Of a stretch of DNA of 64,000 nt, positions 63,683-64,000 are shown piece by piece. The number at the start of each line of letters is the position of its first letter. The first letter of the stretch is position 1. Under the pieces are notes generated by a model that made no database searches, was not told where the DNA came from, and worked only from the letters and a program-made list of their open reading frames with translations. Location: positions 124,001-188,000 of the forward strand of contig JADBKU010000023.1 of the NCBI GenBank assembly GCA_014896235.1. The letters run 5' to 3'. The position numbers and the translations under genes are program-made. This DNA is from a bacterium (GTDB lineage: Bacteria > Desulfobacterota > Binatia > Binatales > Binataceae).

Positions 63683-64000
63683 ATGGGCGACTGGGTATTT
63701 CACTTTGGCAGCTTCGGGCTGGGGGTAATCAATCTCCTGGTGCTCCTCGCCGTCTGGCTGGGACGCCACACCCTCGTCACGCGCGGCGAGTTCCAGGAGC
63801 ACGTCGCGGGCGACGGCGCGCGCATCGAGCGCCTGGAAGAGCTGCATAAAAGCGGCCCCGGATGGACCAGCGTGAACGATCTGCGCGAGCGCTTCGCCTC
63901 CCTCGACGGCAAGCTGCGCGAGGTGGGCGCGAAGCTCGACGCGCTGAACGGCAATTTCGACCGGCTCGATCGCAGCGTCGACCGCATCGAGCAGCATCTG
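63683..64000 (+). CDS. DUF2730-family phage protein (partial)
   Basis: 106 codons to the window edge. N-terminal membrane helix (FGLGVINLLVLLAVWLG), then a long charged coiled coil (FASLDGKLREVGAKLDALNGNFDRLDRSV). Matches the DUF2730 (Mu gp25-like) proteins found at the start of the late region after lysis genes. Confidence 0.85.
   Translation, partial: MGDWVFHFGSFGLGVINLLVLLAVWLGRHTLVTRGEFQEHVAGDGARIERLEELHKSGPGWTSVNDLRERFASLDGKLREVGAKLDALNGNFDRLDRSVDRIEQHL

Larger units (their letters stand above)
51521..64000. mobile_element. Mu-like transposable prophage, left part (continues past window)
   Basis: The gene order repressor, Ner, transposase A, ATPase B, Gam, GemA, Mor and lysis genes is that of Mu-like phages. 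The left boundary is approximate: a candidate end is TG at 51521 (TGAGGGCGAAAAAGTGG), just before the inverted repeats; it may lie further left near the 10-bp repeats at 51291. Mu-type ends begin with TG and are flanked by a 5-bp duplication, which cannot be tested because the right end is outside. Late structural genes are also outside. Confidence 0.9.

Overview
This is a GC-rich, gene-dense bacterial chromosome segment with the left part of a Mu-like transposable prophage entering at about 51.5 kb and running off the right edge. The host is a diderm that makes LPS (kdsA, kdsB, an lptC-like gene). It has RpoH, a modular complex I, an F420/LLM-type oxidoreductase and carboxymuconolactone-decarboxylase-like proteins. 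This mix recalls Deltaproteobacteria-related or Binatota-type genomes, but that placement is inference from gene content only.

Layout. 0-3.7 kb (minus): envelope/nucleotide cluster kdsB-pyrG-kdsA and a partial lptC-like gene. 3.8-7 kb: small membrane protein, thioesterase, biotin synthase, methyltransferase. 7-9.3 kb (minus): PAP2-like protein and a DGPF/ECF42-type sigma factor pair. 9.4-13.7 kb: secreted and cell-wall proteins (D,D-carboxypeptidase, TPR protein, His-rich protein) around an AT-rich intergenic island. 13.8-18.9 kb: glycosyltransferase, two flavin reductases, L,D-transpeptidase, Fe-ADH-like enzyme, dual-specificity phosphatase, cupin. 19-24 kb: secreted proteins, a double histidine-phosphatase-like protein and a MetE-like/OsmC/rhodanese set. 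24.8-26.2 kb: rpoZ and rpoH. 26.3-34.8 kb: a complex I cluster encoding only the peripheral arm (nuoB, G, I, C, D and a fused EF), interrupted by an MFS transporter. 34.8-38.6 kb (minus): alpha/beta hydrolase, LLM oxidoreductase, and two CMD-like paralogues around a beta-hydroxyacid dehydrogenase.

38.8-45.9 kb is the most coherent host system. A promoter, a SAM-I riboswitch and an overlapping terminator precede a long plus-strand operon: E1-like adenylyltransferase, threonine synthase, ThiS/MoaD-like sulfur carrier, cysteine synthase, NIL-domain protein, a degenerate second E1-like protein, HAD hydrolase, APS kinase and ATP sulfurylase. The set reads as SAM-regulated sulfate activation joined to protein-thiocarboxylate-dependent cysteine or homocysteine synthesis. 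The carrier ends in Gly-Gly-Arg rather than Gly-Gly. A VOC protein, trehalose synthesis genes, a 1-Cys peroxiredoxin, an enoyl-CoA hydratase and a tiny basic protein follow.

51.5-64 kb: Mu-like prophage. Leftward: C-type repressor and superinfection-immunity protein. Rightward: Ner, transposase A, ATPase B, a DnaA domain-IV protein, Gam, several small zinc or winged-helix proteins, GemA, a Mor-like activator, then a lysis/cargo block (GH108 endolysin, a tRNA-like gene with CAT anticodon, lipoproteins, a permuted papain-like protein, holin-like protein) and the first late-region gene (DUF2730). Most early genes overlap as ATGA, indicating translational coupling. Structural genes and the right end are outside the window.
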